The notes under the pieces are model-generated. The model ran no database searches. It was not told the origin of the DNA and saw only the letters and a program-made list of their open reading frames with translations. Below, piece by piece: positions 10,545-21,770 of a DNA stretch of 64,000 nucleotides. Origin of the DNA: Rattus norvegicus (lineage: Eukaryota; Chordata; Mammalia; Rodentia; Muridae). Positions within the stretch are counted from its first letter, which is position 1, and every line of letters begins with the position of its first letter. Both the position numbers and the translations under genes were made by a program. The stretch covers positions 8,711,001 through 8,775,000 of the forward strand of contig NC_086034.1 in assembly GCF_036323735.1 (NCBI RefSeq), read 5' to 3'.

Positions 10545-10815
10545 AAATGCATGTAACAAAGTCATAATCTCTACAATGACAGAGTTTGGAGATGCAACCA
10601 TTGGAAAGTACGAATGTTAGATGAGCTCATAGGATGAATTAATGTCCCAAGAAAAGAGACCGAAGCACTCTCAGTCCATGTGAGAATGCAGGGAGAAAAA
10701 GAGGGCCCTCACCTAGGAAACCAATTGGTCCTTGTGAGAAATGTGTTTCTGTTGTTTCATCTACCCTGTGTATGGCATTTTATTATAGGAGGCCAAATAG
10801 AGAACAATGGAATAT
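10545..10815 (+). mobile_element. MaLR-type LTR (MLT1/MST-like)
   Basis: 'tgaattaatgtcccaagaaa', 'catgtgagaatgcagggaga', 'agggccctcacctaggaaac' and 'gtgagaaatgtgtttctgtt' follow in the order seen in mammalian MaLR LTRs. It is old, predating rodents. A donor-like GTGAGG on the minus strand near 10720 comes from this repeat and is not evidence of an exon. Confidence 0.65.
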
Positions 10816-11200
10816 CACAATGTTACCTAAAGATGTTATTTACACAGTGATATGAAATAAAGCTCTATTAAGAAAAAACCTGCAAAGAACAGCAAATCTA
10901 CAACACTTAGACACAAAGGGAAAAGGACAATGGATATTCAGTATGGTCCCTTTTGTAGAAAGACCAGACTCCATGAAAATAAAGGTGAAAGGTTTCTTAA
11001 AATAAGTGTGCCCTCCATGGTGACAAAATCTGACAAGGACTGGCAAGAGATGTAATCTTTACTCATGCCAACTATTGTAGTATCTATGCTTATTAATGTT
11101 CGATTACATGCAGGTATGCTCAACCTGCGACCTCTGAGCTCACACTAACTAAGGTGTATGAAGGTGGCTCAACACCCAACAGCGAGCCTTCCTAAACACT

Positions 11201-11277
11201 GAGGAGGAAGAGGAAGAGGAAGAGGAAGAGGAAGAGGGGAGGAGGAAGGGGGGGGTGCTGGTGCTGCTGCTGCCGAA
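11201..11277. repeat. (GAGGAA)n / poly-G / (TGC)n low-complexity tract
   Basis: Purine-rich gagga units run into a G stretch and then 'gctggtgctgctgctgcc'. Confidence 0.9.
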
Positions 11278-11608
11278 GTTGTTGCTTTTTGGAGGATAAC
11301 TACACTATGCGGTTCTCAAATGTGAGCCTATACAAGGGCTTGTCACTGTCAAAAGGTTGGATACACCTCCTATCAGGATTTGCACAAAATGGTAGATACA
11401 TTTATCATCTTTCTGAAATTCATCTTACAGAAGAAGCCCTAATTCTGAAATACAGTCAGACCAAGGTTTCAAATAAGGGAAATCTACATTTACTCATACA
11501 CGAATCACCTATTTTTGGAAGGATCCACAGGAGCACTGTTTCCTAGGGGGTTGCTAGCACAGTGAGAAGATTAACTGTGTGTCACTTTTTAAGTCTTTGA
11601 AACGCTAA

Positions 11609-11793
11609 TTAAAGTTGGTGTACTTCTCTGTCAGAATATAAATGAAATGTAAATAAATCCTCAAAGCCATACTGCTTTGAGTTTTGTTTTGGCTGCAGAG
11701 TGACCCTTTCTCTAGTCTTTGCAGCAACAGCCTTTTCCCTATCAGTATCACCTTCAGTTGACTCAAACAACTTCTGAGTAAGAGACCCATCCT
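11609..11793 (-). other. Candidate last coding exon of the chain (low confidence)
   Basis: On the minus strand an acceptor-like CTCTTGAG ends at 11794. From 11793 there are 61 open codons to a TAA at 11609-11611. The translation is polar and protein-like, starting K-DGSLTQKLFEST and ending YSDREVHQL. The 607-bp interval to the next candidate exon (12401-12468) joins in phase, A|AG giving Lys. The pyrimidine tract is weak and I recognise no homologue. A chance open frame is a real alternative. Confidence 0.22.
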
Positions 11794-12400
11794 CTCAAGA
11801 GTTCAGGAATAGGGAGTTCCTACCTCACTAACAGCCTTCAGGAAATTTAGAGTCTTTTAAAGCTCCCTCCCAAGCAGGGCAGGTATGTGGAGGTGTCCTT
11901 AGCATCATGGCGGCTGGCAGGCTGGGTCCTCTGGGCATCAGAAAGCTTCCTAGTACTGGAGAAACACTTACTTTTTAAAAGTGCTCTGAGCACAGATCAA
12001 GCCTTACCTTCACAGCCTAAATACAAGTTGGAGAACTCAAGTATAAGCAATGTCTTCTCTACCATTCACTTTTCATACTTTCCATAAACTTATTTCAATA
12101 CTCGTTTGAAACAACTTCAGTAAGTTTGCCTTATGTGATTTTCATTCTTCTGTACACTTTCAACTGTTAACCAAATTTAGAAAAGATACTTTGCTTGCTT
12201 TCTGCTCTTTATAAAGCAAGCAATATTTTAAAGGTAGGCTAAGCCAGGTCAAAGTTGGGACGTTTCCAACTATCTCTTAGTTCTTAGGCAAAAGAACTTC
12301 CTAAGGAAAAGACCAACATTATTTCCTCTGAAGTGAGACTCAGACTACAGAATAGAGATCGACTTTCCTTCAGTGTGTGTCAGGCTTCCAAACCACTTAC

Positions 12401-12468
12401 TTCCTAAAGTGGCATAGAATAGGTTCTCAGTGAATCTGTCTTCTATAACATCAGTGTCTTCATACTTG
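12401..12468 (-). other. Candidate 68-bp coding exon (low confidence)
   Basis: Minus strand: a pyrimidine-rich acceptor ending GGGCATAG (AG at 12469-12470), 68 bp, then a consensus donor GTAAGT (12395-12400). One frame is open (KYEDTDVIEDRFTENLFYAT and onward), acidic and protein-like. It starts in phase 2 and ends in phase 1, matching neighbouring candidates. It has the best pair of splice sites among the internal candidates. Confidence 0.28.
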
Positions 12469-12470
12469 CT

Positions 12471-14256
12471 ATGCCCAAGAAGGAACAAGAAATTCCATCT
12501 ACCATTTATTATATCCCCAGAAACTGCAGAGAGCCCTAATAACGTGAAGGAGCTGCTGTAGTTACCAGGTCTCTATAAATTTGCTTTCTTCAAGTCACAG
12601 GCCTCAGGAAGATGAAACATAAAAGATGAGACAACATTCCATTTTTCTTCAATCGTGTTACAGGACTAGAATTACTCTTCGCTCCTGGATTCCTACTTCT
12701 CAGATACCTGCCAAAACAAACCTAGAAAGCATAGGGAATATTGTTTTATGGGAAATGGCTTTAAAAGAGGGCACGTGAGGTGGAGTGGTGGCATTGTATC
12801 ACAGATCATTACTTGTTTTGGAATGTTTCCAAATTTGAAGTCAGAGAGGATTACTGGTCCGAATGTTAACACAAATGATCTCGGTCAACTCAGATTAGTT
12901 GAGATTTTCAAACTTTAACAAATCCACCAGAGATGTAGACAGAAACAACTGGCATATCCTGGAGAATCTGAATATGTACTATGCATCAACATGATTAAAA
13001 ATCCACTGGTCATTTTGCAATCATTTAAAACGGGGAAAAAATTTGTTTAGCTGAAAACTCTAAAGCTTCCTGAGTGCTTATCTACCACCAAGAAGCACAG
13101 CAGTCTCGTGCAGTGCCTAACTTCACTGCAGGACAACATGCGGTGTATGATATTAGCCCTCTCAACTGAGGGCTAGTAAGGCTGGCTTAGACATGCTATA
13201 TAATCTGAACTAGCTATGTCACAGAATTAGTTACATGTGGAATATGGAGTGGGACTCAGAGATGACCCTGAAGACACGCTAGCCATTTCCTATATTTTGG
13301 TTCCTAAACTTTTTAAAAAATTGGCAAATTTTAACCAAACCTGAAATTTCTGAAGATGTAACAGGAGACAAAGATATTTGTTCTGTGATATAACTCACAG
13401 CATACAGAAAATGGCACAAATTTTCTCAAAGCTCTCATGTATACACACATACACACAAACCAAACTGTTCAGAGATTTGCAGCAGGATTTGGTAGGAGGA
13501 GGCTTTTCTCGTCCTTTAAAGGAGCATAATTCACTGTGTAACCATGCCTTAAACCCATACGCTTCTTGGGATAATGAATTCTCTATTTCCCCATTTTCCA
13601 CAGTCTTGGCAGAGTATTTCATCAAGAGGTATGGTGCTGTGAAGCAAATAGAATTTGCCATCAAAAACACTAGTGCTTATCAAAAACTGTCACCTAAGTC
13701 TGATACTGGAGACCTGATTTGTACTTCTCTTGCTTGGAGTTTTCCAGTCACTCATCGACTCCAACAGTTTGCAGGCCAGACTCCACACTTATGATGACAA
13801 ACTACAAGGAAACAGGTTCCTGGACTGTCTTAGGCCAGCCTACTGCTCTGAATGACAGGATGACTCACGTCTGTGCTCCTGTCACTTGTTAGTAAACTCT
13901 GAATCCTGCCTCTTTTCTATAACCAGAGCTGCATTAGGGTAGGAATGCACAGCTCCTGGATGCTCAGGTGGTGATCAGGACTGAGACAACAAGCATCACA
14001 GTTCAAAGAGCAAGTGATTCATGTGTAAAGCTCTAGGGTTATGGCTTCTTTGTCCTACATGAGTTGGAAATGCTACTATCCATACCACTGACTTGAGCAG
14101 TCTTCTAGAGAACTGACACCTAAGTCAGACATACTTCTACATCTGAGGTAAAGCATCTCAAGTATGGAGATGACTCAAATTTGTCAAATGGCAGGCAAAG
14201 CAAAGCAACTCAAGGCTGGCTCCTATCCAGCAACCCCTCAATACCAGTGGGATGGT
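12471..14256. other. Intron-like unique sequence
   Basis: No repeat is recognised for most of this stretch. The 138-aa plus-strand and 91-aa minus-strand frames at 13378-13794 lack protein-like features or convincing paired splice sites. A minus-strand GTGAGT near 13862-13867 follows a short acceptor-bounded segment with stops in all frames, so it could only be a non-coding exon. Confidence 0.3.
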
Positions 14257-14271
14257 TTATGGCTAGTTATT

Positions 14272-14363
14272 TTTTTTTTCTTTTTTTCGGAGCTGGGGAC
14301 CGAACCCAGGGCCTTGCGCATGCTAGGCAAGCACTCTACCACTGAGCCAAATCCCCAACCCCG
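14272..14363 (-). mobile_element. ID SINE with 15-bp target duplication
   Basis: Inverted ID element: an oligo-T tail on the left, then 'agctggggaccgaacccagg', then 'gagccaaatccccaacccc'. A perfect 15-bp duplication, ttatggctagttatt, flanks it (14257-14271 and 14364-14378). ID elements derive from BC1 RNA/tRNA-Ala and use L1 machinery. This copy lies antisense to the window, which is sense to the leftward gene. Confidence 0.96.
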
Positions 14364-14504
14364 TTATGGCTAGTTATTAATGACAAACTACTGTTTCACC
14401 GCCATCTAGTAGTATCTTCAGCCCATTCCTATAAGACCAGTCACAGAACAAATAATTATGATTCTAACGGTATTCACTGAGAATGAAAGAATTTATTCTT
14501 TAGC

Positions 14505-14590
14505 TTGGGGCCCACAATGGTCTTGAACTCATCTTGCCTTAGCCTCCCAAATCCTGGGATTGCAGGCATGCATCACCATTTGTGCCTCAA
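14505..14590 (-). repeat. B1 SINE fragment
   Basis: 'agcctcccaaatcctgggat' and 'tgcaggcatgcatcaccatt' are an inverted B1 head. Confidence 0.85.
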
Positions 14591-15074
14591 TTTACTCTTA
14601 CACTGATTTCCTTTCCAGGTAATTTCTCTCAGGATAGAAAGGAGCAGGAAGCATGGTAGATTCCTAGTCTGTCATGACAAACTCATTAAGGGAACATGTT
14701 CTCCTTCCTTTCATACCCTCTTCCTTTCAAACAACAGACAGATTTTGTTTAAGGGAGGTTTTCTGTGCACAACAATGATCTAGAATACTATAATAGTGAT
14801 GAATGCATGTCATAAAGTAAACCACTAAAAAGTGTACTCTATAAGGGCAACTCTGTTATGTGAATTAAATACCGAAGACAGCTGTTTAAACAACAGAATT
14901 TAGCAAACAACCTAACTGAATCTATGCAGAGTCTGAACCACTCAAATAATTTCTTAATTCTGGAGTCCATCCAGAGCCCAATATATTTAACTAGGTAAAG
15001 CAATAAAAGTTTGGTGCCTGAAGACCCGTATCTCATAGTAATAAAGTCATTTTATTTTTTCATTCCTATCTTAC

Positions 15075-15106
15075 CAGTAAATAAATTCATCTGAACTACT
15101 TTCATA
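15075..15106 (-). other. Candidate 32-bp micro-exon (low confidence)
   Basis: Minus strand: acceptor ATTTCTTTTCAG (AG at 15107-15108), 32 bp reading YESSSDEFIY plus two bases, then donor CTG|GTAAGA. Entry phase 0 and exit phase 2 agree with the flanking candidates; TG|C would give Cys. The splice sites look good. The exon is very short, so this could be chance. Confidence 0.25.
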
Positions 15107-15601
15107 CTGAAAAGAAATATTTTTGAATAGTGGAAATGCACCAAAATTGGGAGTTTTAAACCCCTATGCTTTGTGAGTTGAATAAATACAAATTAAAACT
15201 TAACCTTTCTAGTAATTTCTAAAAAAATTAATCAACTCTAAACTACTAGAAATATTTGGAAAATACATTTACATAGGCTGTTGTACTTTTCAACCTCAAT
15301 CATCAAAAACCTTTCGACATGACAGTCACAAAAGGATAAATACAACTCATCAAGTAAAGAAACTTGCCTTGGAAACCCGGGAAGCTGAGTTTCATGTCTA
15401 GAACCCACATAAAGTTGGAAGAGAACCAAGCCCACATAGTTGTTCTTAGGCTTCTACATGCTCCTGTGTGCCCCCCAAAAAATCTTGCAAACACACCCAT
15501 AACCATAGTTTTTTATGAGAGAAATGCAATCATGGTGGATTCCTAAAGAAACATCATTGTGTCTGAGTGTATGCATACATACGACTGGAGAAAGCACTTA
15601 C

Positions 15602-15732
15602 ATAAATACTGGAGGTCGACAAAGTTCTTAACTTTGACGACAAAGTACCAAGTAAATGCCCTTTATTTACAAGAGACTGTGTTTCATTTGGAGATTTTGG
15701 AGCACCTCTGACTTTTAAGTATGGAGTCTCAA
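15602..15732 (-). other. Candidate 131-bp coding exon (low confidence)
   Basis: Minus strand: open frame ending ...LRTLSTSSIY at a consensus donor GTAAGT (15596-15601). The acceptor proposed here (ATAAAAG before 15732) is weak. A stronger-looking acceptor at 15785-15786 would bring in a stop codon. The joined frame is Ser/Lys-rich. The interval contains no repeat. Confidence 0.22.
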
Positions 15733-15884
15733 CTTTTATATATAAATATACGGACACACAAGTCACAATCCTCTACTTTATCAACTATATAGAAAAAAAT
15801 ATCAGTGGTGGTTAATGGCTGGGAGTGAAAAGTGACTCCAAACCCTCTGGTGGTCTTAACAGGTAGTGTCTTCTATTAATTTAC

Positions 15885-15947
15885 CGTCTAGCCAACAGAG
15901 TGATATGTGACACTTCTGAAACTTCGCGGAGAACTTAAGGCTTAATT
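15885..15947 (-). other. Candidate 63-bp coding exon (low confidence)
   Basis: Minus strand: acceptor AAAATTTTAG before 15947 and donor GACG|GTAAAT after 15885. One frame is open (LSLKFSAKFQKCHISLCWLD) and includes two CpGs, unusual for this AT-rich stretch. It exits in phase 1, compatible with the 15732 exon. No exon with a start codon was found between here and the first exon at 17.1 kb. Confidence 0.2.
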
Positions 15948-16679
15948 CTAAAATTTTGTCTATAAAAGTCTTTGAATCAACCCAATGTGTATGACTTCCA
16001 TGCTAAGTGATGGAGAAATGATGCAAGATAGGCCTCTAAGTGCCATTTTGACTGCCTGCTTTCGTCAGACACAACAGTAAATCTCCCAGGTTTAACAGCC
16101 TCAGTAAGAAGACTCAAGTCACCACTACCAATAACAAGAAAATTGACAAGGCGGGGATTGGGGGGGGGGTGAAAAATAAAAATGGTATATTTAAGCCAAA
16201 TCTAGATATTCTTCCTAACATACCATTATCCTTGGAAGCTCCAGGAAAATGAGTCAAATACCTTACTTAACATACATCCCTTATATAATCGTCTCATTTA
16301 AAGACACATCTATTCTGTTCCAAAATACCCTAATTCTTAGGGGTCTTTCTCTTGGCCCTCACATCTCCACCTGGTTACAGTACTAACAGTTGCCAAATCA
16401 ATGAATGAAATAAACATGTTCTAACTAAGAGGTACTTGGTGGATGCTGATCTCAAAACACAATAGGCCGACAGACCAGAATTCTACTACTGAAAAGACCA
16501 CTTAATTTCAAAAGTAAAAATAGCAACTACCGAACCTCGTGCAGTCAACACGTTATTAAATTCTCGGTGGGATGGGAAACTTTCGGATATGACAATGTGA
16601 AGCGTCCCTTATGGTTCTTTAAAATGGACTTGGTTCTACCTTGTCTGGACTGGGAACCCAAGCGCAAGACAAAGACAGC
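15948..16679. other. Island shore, intron-like
   Basis: Unique AT-rich sequence with a poly-G run (16158-16170). No repeat or exon is supported. Confidence 0.4.
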
Positions 16680-16785
16680 GGCAGGGGAAAGTCAAAAGGT
16701 CAGCGCCAGGCGCCCCTCTCAAGGCGCGGTCCGCAGGCCCGCGCACTAGCGGCCACCCGGCTCTTCTGGGCGTCGCGGCACTCAC

Positions 16786-17096
16786 GTCCGCACAAAGAAA
16801 CCGCCCACAGTCAAAACACGCTCCCGGTGGGTGCGGGAGACGTATGCACGGTCGCGTCGGCCCGACCTCCGCGGGAACACCTCGGAACTTGCCGCCCTCC
16901 CGCTCCATTCCCCCCGCGCGACGTTGAAGCCGGCCGCAGCGGTGAAGCCAGGTCGCCTGGAGTGGACCACGCCCCCCGCTGCCCCCGCCGCCCGCGCTAT
17001 TGTTCCCGCGCCACCCCCGCCCCGCGCGCGTTCCCGGGAGGGGGTCACGGCCGGGGAAAGGCGGCGGCCGCCCGAGCCGCGGCGCCCGCGCACTCA
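16786..17096 (-). other. Alternative or longer first exon ending at a second donor
   Basis: A second strong minus-strand donor, GGAC|GTGAGT, follows 16786 (intron from 16785). It could end an alternative first exon that starts inside the island, or an extended exon 1 that skips the 17097 donor. No ATG is present between the two donors on this strand, so the segment would be 5' UTR. Confidence 0.4.
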
Positions 17097-17097
17097 C

Positions 17098-17200
17098 CCG
17101 GCAGTGCAGCCAACGGAGACCTGGAAGCCCGTAGCGGAGAGCGGCGCCGTCCCGCGGTGGCCGCGGCCGCTACTTAATCCTGCTCGCGGCTCCGCGTTTC
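17098..17200 (-). other. Non-coding first exon (5' UTR) of a leftward gene
   Basis: The minus-strand sequence 'GGCTGCACTGCCGG' runs into a consensus donor GTGAGT (17092-17097). The segment lacks an ATG, so it would be an untranslated first exon with translation starting in a later exon. The upstream end is a guess, placed below the GC-box/CRE cluster. I cannot identify the gene from this exon. Confidence 0.55.
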
Positions 17201-17540
17201 GGCCGCAACGTCCGGCCTCGGCCGCTCCGCTGACTAACAGAGACGCGGTCCGTCAGCGCGCACGCCCGCCCACGTCATCGCGCAGGGCCCCGCCTCCGCG
17301 CCGGGGAGCGGCCTGGGGGCGGGGCAGCCCCGGGGGCCCGGATTACGGGGGCGTGGCCCCGCGACTGGGGGCGTGGATGCACCGGAGGGCGGACAGCAGT
17401 AGCGGAGGTCCCCTGAGAGCGGGGCCGCGAGCAGGGTCTAGAAAGCCGCGTGTGAGGGGCGTGGCCGGGAGCAGCAGGGGGCGGGCCTGCGACGGCACGT
17501 GGCGGCGCGTGGCGGCGAACACCAGTCATAGCTTAAGCTT

Positions 17541-18902
17541 CCTGGGTTGCTAACCTCGCGGGGAGGAGGGGTTAGTATTTGAAGGTCAGGCACGCGTGCC
17601 AGGGCACACACCTGAGCCACGGAGTGTCCTAGTTTGACAGACACTCTTCCAGGGCCTACCACCCACCAATGAGTAAATGTTCTCCAGATCCCTAGAAAAA
17701 GTTACCTCCTTCCTTTCCCCATCCCCTGAAAACCCTCGTGCTACCTGATTTACCTGCAAGGCCTTGTGGCTCCCGCAAATATTAACTATTCACTGCTAAA
17801 CTGACGAGCCAATGGATGAAAAGGTAGTTAAATTACTATCATTCATGCAGTAGAATGTATTTAGCACTTTAAAGAGTTCAAAGGTATTCTCACCAACAAT
17901 GGAGACTAACATATCACTAAGAGAAAAGAAGCAACACATTCATATAGGATGATTCTACGTTTAAATAAAATATATTACGTGCACAGTATCTTAAACTTGG
18001 GGAAAAAGTATGCCAACTGTTTTGACAGTGAGAAATAAAAGACAGTCTATTGCACCTGTGTAGTACCCTATGATTTCCAAAATATATAAATATGCATTGA
18101 ATAAACTCAGGTAGACCATGTTCCCATTACATGTTGAGATGCTCTGTATCCAGGGATGCTATCGCGAAGCAAATGTGAACACTCATTAGTTTATTCTACC
18201 CTGTTTCATCCCTCAATTTCAGCAATTTTTTATTTTCATTTTTTTACTTCTCCAGTAAATATTTTATTGATTGCCTGTTCTCTTAAAGGCAGTGTTCTAG
18301 CACTAGCAGTAAATAGGACTTATAGAGAATTCTTGTGGTATGAAAATAATAACTACACATGTAATAAAAACATCAACATTAAAATGCAAATTATAAGGAT
18401 ACATCAGCCCATGAAAGGAACCAATGTATTAATAAGTCCTGGAAAGTTTTCTCTAAGGAGCTGCCTCCTGAGTTGAGAACAGGTTTGCCCAGAGATTATG
18501 TCAGAATTAACTTGATGTGGGAACATTCTGCAATGAGGGAAGCACAAGAACAGGCTAGACTGGGAAAACCAAAGACAGCGCAGCTATATTGGAACACCCC
18601 CCCCCCCAAAAAAAAAGAAAAAAGGAATTGCAAAATGAAAACAAGAAGACTGATAAAAACACACAAACCTGTGTTGGAGATGTTTTTGTTACAGGTGTAA
18701 TGGGAAGGCCTTGGTATGTCTTCAGCAATGGACAGCATGATTGTGCTGACATCTTGATCTTTCAAGATGGGCCTCTTCTTCCTTTACAATTCTTACTAAA
18801 ACCTTTCTTCTCTTCCAGAGTATATTCCTATGTATAGTTCAGAGGTCAAAGGTACTGCAGGACATGTCTGGATCCCCGTGGCAGAGAGACAGCACCCTTT
18901 TG
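17541..18902. other. Intergenic flank right of the island
   Basis: Mostly AT-rich unique sequence, with a C run followed by an A-rich tract (18596-18622). The 106-aa frame at 18156-18476 has no protein-like features. Confidence 0.45.
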
Positions 18903-19340
18903 TTGGGGTTGGTCTTGCCCACTGTGTATTCAGGTGCTGAGTTTTGCACCCCAAGATCAAGTTGCAGTCCGAACATGGGCATCGTGCCGTAAAGAATGCT
19001 CCTTAATAATCGCTGATTGGTGAATAAAAGGCTAGAGCCCGTGACTGGGCAGGAGAGATAGAAAGGGAGGATTTCAGATCCAGTGATGGGATCTCAAGTA
19101 AGGACAGAGAGGAGAGTGACAGAGGAGAGGGAAGAAGGAGGGCCCATGGGGCAGGATGGACCATAAGCATGTGACCAAGAGAAGCTCGCACAGAGGACAC
19201 ACATGGAGCAGAACCGGACTCAGATGGCAAGTAGTGGGGCATTTATCTGGTTATTAATGATTATTATTAATTACTATTAATAGCTCAGAACCTGTCCTGC
19301 GTGGTGCCAGCTGTTTGTTATTAAAGTCTGATGTCTCCAT
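18903..19340 (+). mobile_element. LTR-like element, right-hand homologue of 5044/6313
   Basis: 'gctgagttttgcaccccaag', 'ggctagagcccgtgactggg' and a terminal 'ttattaaagtctgatgtctc' match the order seen at 5044-5271 and 6313-6485. The ATTAAA near the end could be the polyadenylation signal. The family is not assigned. Confidence 0.5.
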
Positions 19341-20779
19341 GGTGTTTACTCAGGAGCTATATAGGCAGGATGGGGCAGAAACTCCCCCATGCAATCACCA
19401 CTAGACCCTTTTCCTGGCCATGTCCTTGGAGCGTCTTTAGGGAAGACCCACTATTATGGCTTCCCCCTATCTGTTCCACTCTCTTTATCCTTGAGACGCC
19501 AAACTGCAATTCCTACCAGATGGTCAAGCAAGGCTTCTACTAATAACCTTTCACCAAAAGACCCCTATGAATTTCCAGCTTTTGCCCAAAGTACCTCAAT
19601 GAGTAGTTGGGTTTGAACCTGTTCTTTAGGATGCCGTTAAGTAACAGGAGCTTCTAACACCCGGTGAAGGGATTTTTGTTTGTTGGAGGCTGAGTTTTGA
19701 GGCCCTCGGCAAGCAGGTACCATGGATGTGCCTCCTGTCATGTTGCCAGGTGCCTGTAGCAGAGCAGGATTTACCTCAGCTCCCTGACTCAGAGATGATC
19801 CCGGAGGCCCTCTGATGCTAATGAAAAGACACAGATCCTCCTGGAAAGCAGAGGTGGGAAAGCAAATTGTTCTCTAATCCAGTAGGATAACCAAGATGGA
19901 TGGCAATCAGTTATCTATTTCAAGAGAGCTGGCAGAGGGGATTTCGAATGGTCCTTCAGGAGGAATTGATAAAGATCTGAGGAGATAGTATTCCAAGTCC
20001 CCTGATCTGATCATTACGGGTGGCACACAGAAGGGAAATGACCATACTGAACTTTAGAAGAGGGGTAAGGTTAATACGTTAAAAAAGTGAGAGTGCCTTT
20101 TAAGACAGTTTGGTAAACAAATCTTCAACAGTTCTTTAATTCTGTTCCAAAATCAGATTAGCAGACAGCAACACTGTCACTCACGAGAAGCGATTTCTTT
20201 GTCTCTCTTACTATAAGGAATACAGAATTTACTCTAGGTTAAAGGTTGACATTACTGGTCAGCCTTCCCTGCCCCGTAGCTTGTGTGGTTGGGAGGTGGT
20301 TAGAAGAGATTAAGGTCTAACGACAGGGGGAAAGGCAAAGAGAAGAGTTGTGAGCCTTCGAAGTGTGACTCTCTTTAGTAAGAGACAGCTCCAGTGCAGC
20401 GTGGGTGAGCGTTCCTCACAGAACCCAAAACGTTCTACACTGCAGTGGACGCCTAAAGGCCACACAGTCCATGACAATGGATAGGGAGAGGACAGTTTCT
20501 GGTGATGCTGTAACCATCCTGGCAGGAGCAGAGATAATCCAAAAAGAAACCCTGTGTTCCTCCCTGTGGCAATCAGACTACTGAGACAGCTATTCCACAG
20601 GACTCAAATTTCTCCAAGAATCACATGCTGGGAAAGGAATAGACTGCAGCCTGGTTCTGGCCAGAGGAAGAACTTGTCCCTGAGGAAAGATTTCACAGTT
20701 CTGAGTACATCAGGCCATTCTCGAAAGGAAGACTGGAGTCCAGACAAGGATGGGTGTTGGGAGAAGTGATGAGCAGGGT
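19341..20779. other. Possible ERV-derived interior, no readable gene
   Basis: The stretch lies between two LTR-like blocks. I could not read gag, protease, polymerase or envelope motifs in it. Frames are short and broken. It may be eroded retroviral interior or ordinary intergenic DNA. Confidence 0.25.
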
Positions 20780-21130
20780 CACACACTGATTGTAAATGTT
20801 AGTTACATTTAACTCTTGCTTTCTGCTCAACCCAAACCTCATGTCAGTGGAAAGGGGGTCACTGAATCTCTTTATTCCTCTTCCCAATGTGGCCATATTG
20901 AATAAATCTCCCGTTTCTGTTTTGCACAATTGCTTGTCTGTTTAATTGGTTCACTGGGCATGAGTTGCTAAGCTTAGCTTGTCTGGGCTTGTTAGGACCC
21001 AGGCTCAGATATTAAGAGCCCTGGTAACTTTTTATTTTTCTAATTTTTGAGTGCATAGCTCACTTATAACAAACTGACCCTGAATGGAGGCTCTGAGATC
21101 ATTTCATTTCGGGGGCTTTTCTTCATCCCA
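20780..21130 (+). mobile_element. LTR-like block with polyadenylation signal
   Basis: 'gtggccatattgaataaatc' (AATAAA near 20901) with 'ttgtctgtttaattggttca' matches 25205-25330 ('ggccacactgaatcatcttc'). Similar R/U5-type sequence at two places 4.3 kb apart suggests related LTRs or the two ends of one old provirus. Confidence 0.45.
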
Positions 21131-21414
21131 GCCAGCATCAGTACCTTCTCACCTCTATTCTGGGAAGCATAAAAACAAATGTCTAGACTTTGCTTTGGGA
21201 TCTTGAGAAAGTCTGATCCTTGTAAGTCTCTCCCCTATTGGTACAACTCAGGTTTGCCTTCCTTTTCAGTTCGGGGTCCTGAGGACTAGCTTTGTTCAAG
21301 CCATGTCATTTCTGTTGAACCACATGGCCTCTTGTGCAGTTGACATGACAGGCTGCCAATTTAGAAGCTCCTTTGGGCAGAATTTTAGTTCCCTCTGAGT
21401 ACTTGGGAGTATCG

Positions 21415-21770
21415 ATGGTTAATCTTGAATGTTAAGTAGACGGGATTTAGAGTCACCAGGGAAACAAATCTCTAATTCTGAAAGGGATTGCTACATTAGG
21501 TTAACTGAATTGGACAGGCCTTCTCTAAGTATAGGTTGTATCATTCCACGGGCTGTCGTGCCAAAAAGGAGGAAGCAAACTGAGTTCAGGCATCTAATGC
21601 TCTCCCAACCCCTGACTGTGGGATGTGACGTGACCTCCTCCTACTGTTGCTATCCCTTCCATGTCAGGATGGACTGTAGCTCCTGGAACTAGGAACCAAC
21701 TAGGCCTCCTGAGAGCTTACCTTTGTCAGGTGTTATGTCAACAAGACAAGCAACAGATACAAAGATTTAG
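21415..21770 (+). repeat. Dispersed rodent repeat, type C
   Basis: It shares blocks in order with 23455-23822: a 'gattta/gaatcac' head, 'ggttgtatcattccacgggc', 'ctgactgtgggatgtgacgt' and 'gtcaggtgttatgtcaacaa'. Family name not assigned. Confidence 0.5.

Larger units (their letters stand above)
16680..17540 (-). promoter_or_regulatory. CpG-island promoter of a leftward gene
   Basis: GC content and CpG density rise sharply from about 16680 and fall after about 17540, in otherwise CpG-poor DNA. Visible sites: GC boxes at 17287-17297 and 17315-17325; KLF-type GGGGCGTGG motifs near 17347, 17366 and 17457; a CRE half-site (TGACGT on the minus strand, 17272-17277) next to an NRF1-like 'gcgcgcacgc' (17256-17265). 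There is no TATA box, so start sites are probably dispersed. The leftward donor at 17097 gives the direction. A rightward (divergent) transcript is possible, but no good plus-strand donor was seen. The 100-240-aa frames across the island are GC-rich artefacts. Confidence 0.85.

Noticed and set aside
13640..13680. Good acceptor-like site (TTTGCTTCACAG, minus strand)
   Set aside because: The open frame behind it runs into CA-repeat-derived sequence and has no believable donor.
13378..13794. 138-aa plus-strand frame in unique sequence
   Set aside because: No paired splice sites or protein-like motif. A 91-aa frame on the other strand overlaps it, and it lies in the presumed intron.
16831..17553. 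240-aa plus-strand frame across the CpG island
   Set aside because: It is Arg/Pro/Ala-rich, as expected from GC-rich DNA with few stops. Overlapping long frames exist on the other strand, and no motif or good donor supports it.
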